From the NCBI GenBank assembly GCA_002377855.1, contig DFQQ01000011.1, positions 1-64,000 of the forward strand: a stretch of 64,000 nt of DNA, in the 5' to 3' direction. The notes under the pieces are model-generated. The model made no database searches. It was not told the origin of the DNA and was given only the letters and a program-made list of their open reading frames with translations. Below, one piece after another: positions 60,947-64,000 of the stretch (positions within the stretch are counted from its first letter, which is position 1; the number at the start of each line of letters is the position of its first letter). This DNA comes from Acidovorax delafieldii. GTDB taxonomy: Bacteria; Pseudomonadota; Gammaproteobacteria; Burkholderiales; Burkholderiaceae_C. The position numbers were made by a program, and so were the translations under genes.

Positions 60947-61498
60947 TCAGCGTGCACCAGACAAGCCAGCACTGAGCAGCTCGCGAATCAGTTTCTGGGC
61001 AACAGCCGACAAGGCTTCTCGGCTCCACCCCGATTTGCCGCCGGCGCCGCTCCAGAGAATGTCTCCGCTTTGCACATCGATGATTTGCAGGGTGATGCCT
61101 GCAGCGGGCTCCCCATCCACCCCTACCTTGTAGCGCCACTCGTCCACGGTGCCCGCAAGGGCGTAACGCACGCCTTGTTCGCGGGCCCAGGCAAGCGCCT
61201 GCTCTTGCCGTTTGGTGTCTCCAGCTTCGAATAGCGCCTCTTGCTGGGCTGTACTGGTGTATCGCTTTACCCGCCCCACGCCGCGTGCGTGGAGCAAAGC
61301 CTCGGCCACACTCTCGGCACGGTTCCCAGCCATGGGGGTTTCGGTGTGGTTGGCAAAGGGCAGGACGGTCCAGTCTGCGTTTACCTGCAGTGCGGGGGCT
61401 CTGCCCCGATCCACCGTCGAGCAGGCCGCCAGTACGCAGAGCGCGAGGGCGCTGGCGGCTGCTTTCAGGGTGTGCAAGGTTTTGGGGTTGCGAATCAT
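60947..61498 (-). CDS. pelC: Pel outer-membrane-associated lipoprotein PelC
   Basis: The product is 183 residues with a lipoprotein signal (ALALCVLAACSTVDR, lipobox LAAC). The body has VLPFANHTETPMAGNRAESV, GVRYALAGTVDEWRYKVG and GITLQIIDVQSGDILWSG, as in PelC. In Pseudomonas it forms a dodecameric funnel at the inner side of the outer membrane that guides the cationic polymer to PelB. It lies between pelB and pelD. Confidence 0.93.
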   Translation of the reverse strand: MIRNPKTLHTLKAAASALALCVLAACSTVDRGRAPALQVNADWTVLPFANHTETPMAGNRAESVAEALLHARGVGRVKRYTSTAQQEALFEAGDTKRQEQALAWAREQGVRYALAGTVDEWRYKVGVDGEPAAGITLQIIDVQSGDILWSGAGGKSGWSREALSAVAQKLIRELLSAGLSGAR

Positions 61499-61531
61499 CG
61501 GGCTGGTCTTTCCATCAACATCGGTGTGGGT

Positions 61532-64000
61532 TCAAAAATGCTTGCGATAGCGCAGCTGTATCTCGCGGGTGAGCCCCTGGGTGAGGGTGCCGCCCTTGCC
61601 CAGGCTCCAGCCCAGGCTTAGGTGGTCACCGCCCAGCACGCTGCCAGCCAGGCCCAGTCGCAGACTGTAGCCCGAGCCCTGGCGGCTGTGCCAAGTCTGG
61701 CCGATGCTGCCAAAGGGTTGCAGCGTACGCGTGTAGTCGCGCTCGAAGCGCGTATTGGTCGAGATTTGCAGGCCGTAGAAGCTGAAGTTTTCAGGCAGAA
61801 AATAGGTGTCGCCGACACGCTCCACGCTTGGGGGCAGGTATTGGGTGAACGCCAAGTCTTGCCCCGACAGGTCGCTGGGGTTGCGCCGGTTGTACGCGTG
61901 CTGTGACCAGAAGGCGCCAAACTCGAGGCTGGGTGCTTCCATCCGGTAAGAGTGGGTGTAGGTCATTGAGGAATGGCGCCCCGTGCCCAGTTCGCCACCG
62001 GTTTGCAGCTTGTAGTTGTCACGCGAGTGTTCCATGGTGACTAGGTCCAGCCGCGAAAGCCGGTAACGCATGCTCATGCCAACGCGGTCTTTCATGCCTG
62101 CCATGCGAAGCACGGTGCTCTCTTGGGTTGGCAATTGCGCGCCGATGTCCAAGCGTAGCGTCAGGCGGTTGTCCAGGCGCCATTCGTGCTCGAGTTGGAC
62201 CGGGGTGTAGGTGGACAAGCTCTCGCGCCGAGCCAAGTGCAGTGTGGTGGTGGTGTCCCGCTCCTGCCAGCGCAGGTCCACTTTCACCCCCCTTTCTTGT
62301 GACGGGTTGCTCAACTGGGTGGACAGGTCGGCTGTGCGATGAACGCGCGTCAGGCTCAGGTCCATCGATAAGCGTGGGCTCAGCGCCATGTGCCATTGCG
62401 CGGTGGCTTCGACTTCTTCAAGGTCTCCGAGCTTTCTCGTTTCCACTTGCGGGCCTGCATGGTCGCTAAAGGCCAGGAGGTTATCAGCGAGCTGCAAATG
62501 CAGCGGTGCATCGTCGGGCTGATCCGTCTGCGACTCAAAGGCGGCGGTCTGTGCCTGCCGCACATCCTCCACGGCGGTTGCAGCATTGATGCGGTCGTAA
62601 CGTGGCAGGCGTTCGCCAAAGGTCTCCAGCAGTGCGCCGGTAGCCGCTTTGTCTTGCTCCGCCAGGGCCACCGTAATGTCGGCCCACAGTGGGCGGTTTG
62701 CGCGCAGGCCTTGGCTGCGAGCGTACTGCTGCCACAGCAAACCGCGCTCTGCAGAATACTGGCCCGCATCCTGCAGCCAGCCAATGGCGGTTTCTGCAGC
62801 GGCATTTGACAAATTGCCCGCGGCGTCACGGTCCAGCCTTAACAGTTCGCGCAAGACGTCCAGCGCAGGGTCGCCCGGCTGTTGTGTCAACGCTAGACGC
62901 GCTCGAGCCAAGCGCCGGGTAGCATCCAGCCCCTCATCGGTCAACCAGCGCGCGCGGGCTTGAGCACGGGTGATTGGCTGACCCCGTTGTGCTTCCGCCC
63001 ATTCGGCAGAGAGCAGGTGACGGCGAAGGCGCCATGATCTGTCTTGCTCCTGGTTCTGATCCAGCGCGTCCGCATAGTTCATCAGCCACAAGAAATCGTC
63101 TTTTCGTTCTGCCAGCTGGGGAGCGAAATACCGGGTTAGCGCCACCGAAGGCAGCGAAAGGGCCTGATAGGCCGAGCCCAGGGCGTCATGCATTTCTTTG
63201 TCCTGGCTCCACGCGGCCTCATGCGTCGCCAGCAATTTGCGCAGGGACGAGTTGTCGTTGCTGTCGATGAGTAGCCAAAGGATGGACTGCCGCATTTCAG
63301 CTGAGTCAGGCGCGAGGCGCAGGCCCCCCTCGAGCAGTTGGGCGGCCTGCGCAGAGTTGCCTGTGTTCTGATGGTACAGGCCCACCATGCGCAGGAATTG
63401 CGGGTCTTTCCAAAGTGGCGCGAGAGCGTGGTGGGGGGCGTCATGGGCTGGGTCGAGTTTGTCCAGCAGTCGCCTAACTTCCCCCCACTGACTGCGTCCC
63501 ACATAAGTGGTCATTGCCAGAATCAGATGGCGCGGTTGGTCAAACCGATCCCAGGCTTGCACAGCTACCTCGGCAGCCTGCGCCGGATGATCCACTTGCA
63601 ACAGTCGTATGGTGGAGTCAAAGTCAGTCACCTCTGCACCGGGCGCAGCCAACAACTGCCGGTAGGCTTGCAGCGCAACGGCGTCCCGTTGGTGGCGCTC
63701 TGCGAGCTGCCCTGTCATGCGCCAAAAATCGGTAGCGACTGCTGCGCCAGGCTGCACCGCATTGCGAGCCCCTTCTAGCCATGTCATGGCCAAATCGGAC
63801 TTGCCTTGCACCACGGCCAGGGTTGCGGCGCGTAGCGCCCGCTCTGGCGTCGTATGCGCCGGATCGCTTAGCAATTGTCCCCAGGTTTTCAGCGCAAGCT
63901 CCATTTGCCCTGCTCGCGTCGCAAGCTCCGCTTGAAGCTCCAGGTTCGCTGGGGTGCGCGGTTGCTGCTGCAGGAACTCGATGGCGGGGAGTGGTGTTCC
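61532..64000 (-). CDS. pelB: Pel outer-membrane export protein PelB, 3' part (cut by the window edge)
   Basis: The open frame runs without a stop to the window edge (822 residues visible; Pseudomonas PelB has about 1190). The visible N-terminal two thirds are helical TPR repeats (QAAEVAVQAWDRFDQP, RMVGLYHQNTGNSAQAAQLL). The last 280 residues alternate as outer-membrane strands (MALSPRLSMDLSLTRVHR, LTLRLDIGAQLPTQES, MSMRYRLSRLDLVTMEHSR) and end IQLRYRKHF, with a terminal aromatic residue. It is the secretion channel for Pel polymer. pelA should lie further upstream, outside the window. Confidence 0.92.
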   Translation of the reverse strand, partial: GTPLPAIEFLQQQPRTPANLELQAELATRAGQMELALKTWGQLLSDPAHTTPERALRAATLAVVQGKSDLAMTWLEGARNAVQPGAAVATDFWRMTGQLAERHQRDAVALQAYRQLLAAPGAEVTDFDSTIRLLQVDHPAQAAEVAVQAWDRFDQPRHLILAMTTYVGRSQWGEVRRLLDKLDPAHDAPHHALAPLWKDPQFLRMVGLYHQNTGNSAQAAQLLEGGLRLAPDSAEMRQSILWLLIDSNDNSSLRKLLATHEAAWSQDKEMHDALGSAYQALSLPSVALTRYFAPQLAERKDDFLWLMNYADALDQNQEQDRSWRLRRHLLSAEWAEAQRGQPITRAQARARWLTDEGLDATRRLARARLALTQQPGDPALDVLRELLRLDRDAAGNLSNAAAETAIGWLQDAGQYSAERGLLWQQYARSQGLRANRPLWADITVALAEQDKAATGALLETFGERLPRYDRINAATAVEDVRQAQTAAFESQTDQPDDAPLHLQLADNLLAFSDHAGPQVETRKLGDLEEVEATAQWHMALSPRLSMDLSLTRVHRTADLSTQLSNPSQERGVKVDLRWQERDTTTTLHLARRESLSTYTPVQLEHEWRLDNRLTLRLDIGAQLPTQESTVLRMAGMKDRVGMSMRYRLSRLDLVTMEHSRDNYKLQTGGELGTGRHSSMTYTHSYRMEAPSLEFGAFWSQHAYNRRNPSDLSGQDLAFTQYLPPSVERVGDTYFLPENFSFYGLQISTNTRFERDYTRTLQPFGSIGQTWHSRQGSGYSLRLGLAGSVLGGDHLSLGWSLGKGGTLTQGLTREIQLRYRKHF

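Overview
The window looks like chromosomal DNA from a betaproteobacterium of the family Comamonadaceae (Acidovorax or a close relative). The evidence is the high G+C content, a 6-phosphofructokinase-independent sugar cluster built on the Entner-Doudoroff route, Bug-type solute receptors, System II cytochrome c maturation, and about ten copies of a short palindromic intergenic repeat (core AGCGCTAGCAGCTAT), which I remember as typical of this family. No phage genes, insertion sequences, rRNA or tRNA genes were recognised.

Layout. 1-2200: end of etfB, etfA and an orphan Bug receptor. 2300-21400: a sugar catabolism block. It holds hexR and tal (divergent), a two-component pair, a glucose-type ABC transporter with a LamB-type porin between its genes (gtsA-lamB-gtsBCD), glk, zwf and pgi (divergent), an SMP-30 lactonase and edd (divergent), and eda. 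HexR-like boxes lie in front of tal, gtsA, zwf, pgi and edd, so the block can be read as one HexR regulon. 21400-25200: a tight five-gene minus-strand operon with an SHP-type oxygen-binding cytochrome, a diheme cytochrome c, a membrane cytochrome b and a QseBC-type regulatory pair. 25500-27860: groES-groL behind a perfect CIRCE operator. 28000-30160: a TetR remnant without its DNA-binding domain, and a chemoreceptor. 30190-36400: an NAD block (NadM-Nudix, nadE, pncB, nicotinamidase) with a divergent NrtR repressor. 36580-38550: a diguanylate cyclase with a haem-binding sensor domain, a hemerythrin and a DUF1328 protein. 38560-40310: metK, followed by a gene-free tract with degraded copies of its own 3' end. 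40440-50090: two lipid A acyltransferases, a hydrolase, ysxC, cytochrome c4, resB-ccsB and msrPQ. 50250-54340: a ribbon-helix-helix/PIN toxin-antitoxin pair joined by a 4-base overlap to hisC-hisB-hisH-hisA. 54350-64000 (minus): the Pel exopolysaccharide operon pelB (cut by the window edge) -C-D-E-F-G, ending with a Spherulin-4/GH135-like lipoprotein.

How parts work together. Sugar enters through the LamB-type porin and Gts transporter, is phosphorylated by Glk, oxidised by Zwf, opened by a lactonase (no classical pgl is seen; the SMP-30 protein is the candidate), and cleaved by Edd and Eda, with Tal and Pgi linking to the pentose phosphate pathway. The haem-sensing diguanylate cyclase could feed c-di-GMP to PelD, although the two loci are more than 20 kb apart.

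The most unusual items are the metK 3'-end copies, the toxin-antitoxin/hisC coupling, the SHP-DHC-cytochrome b operon with its own signalling pair, and the GH135-like lipoprotein next to the pel genes.
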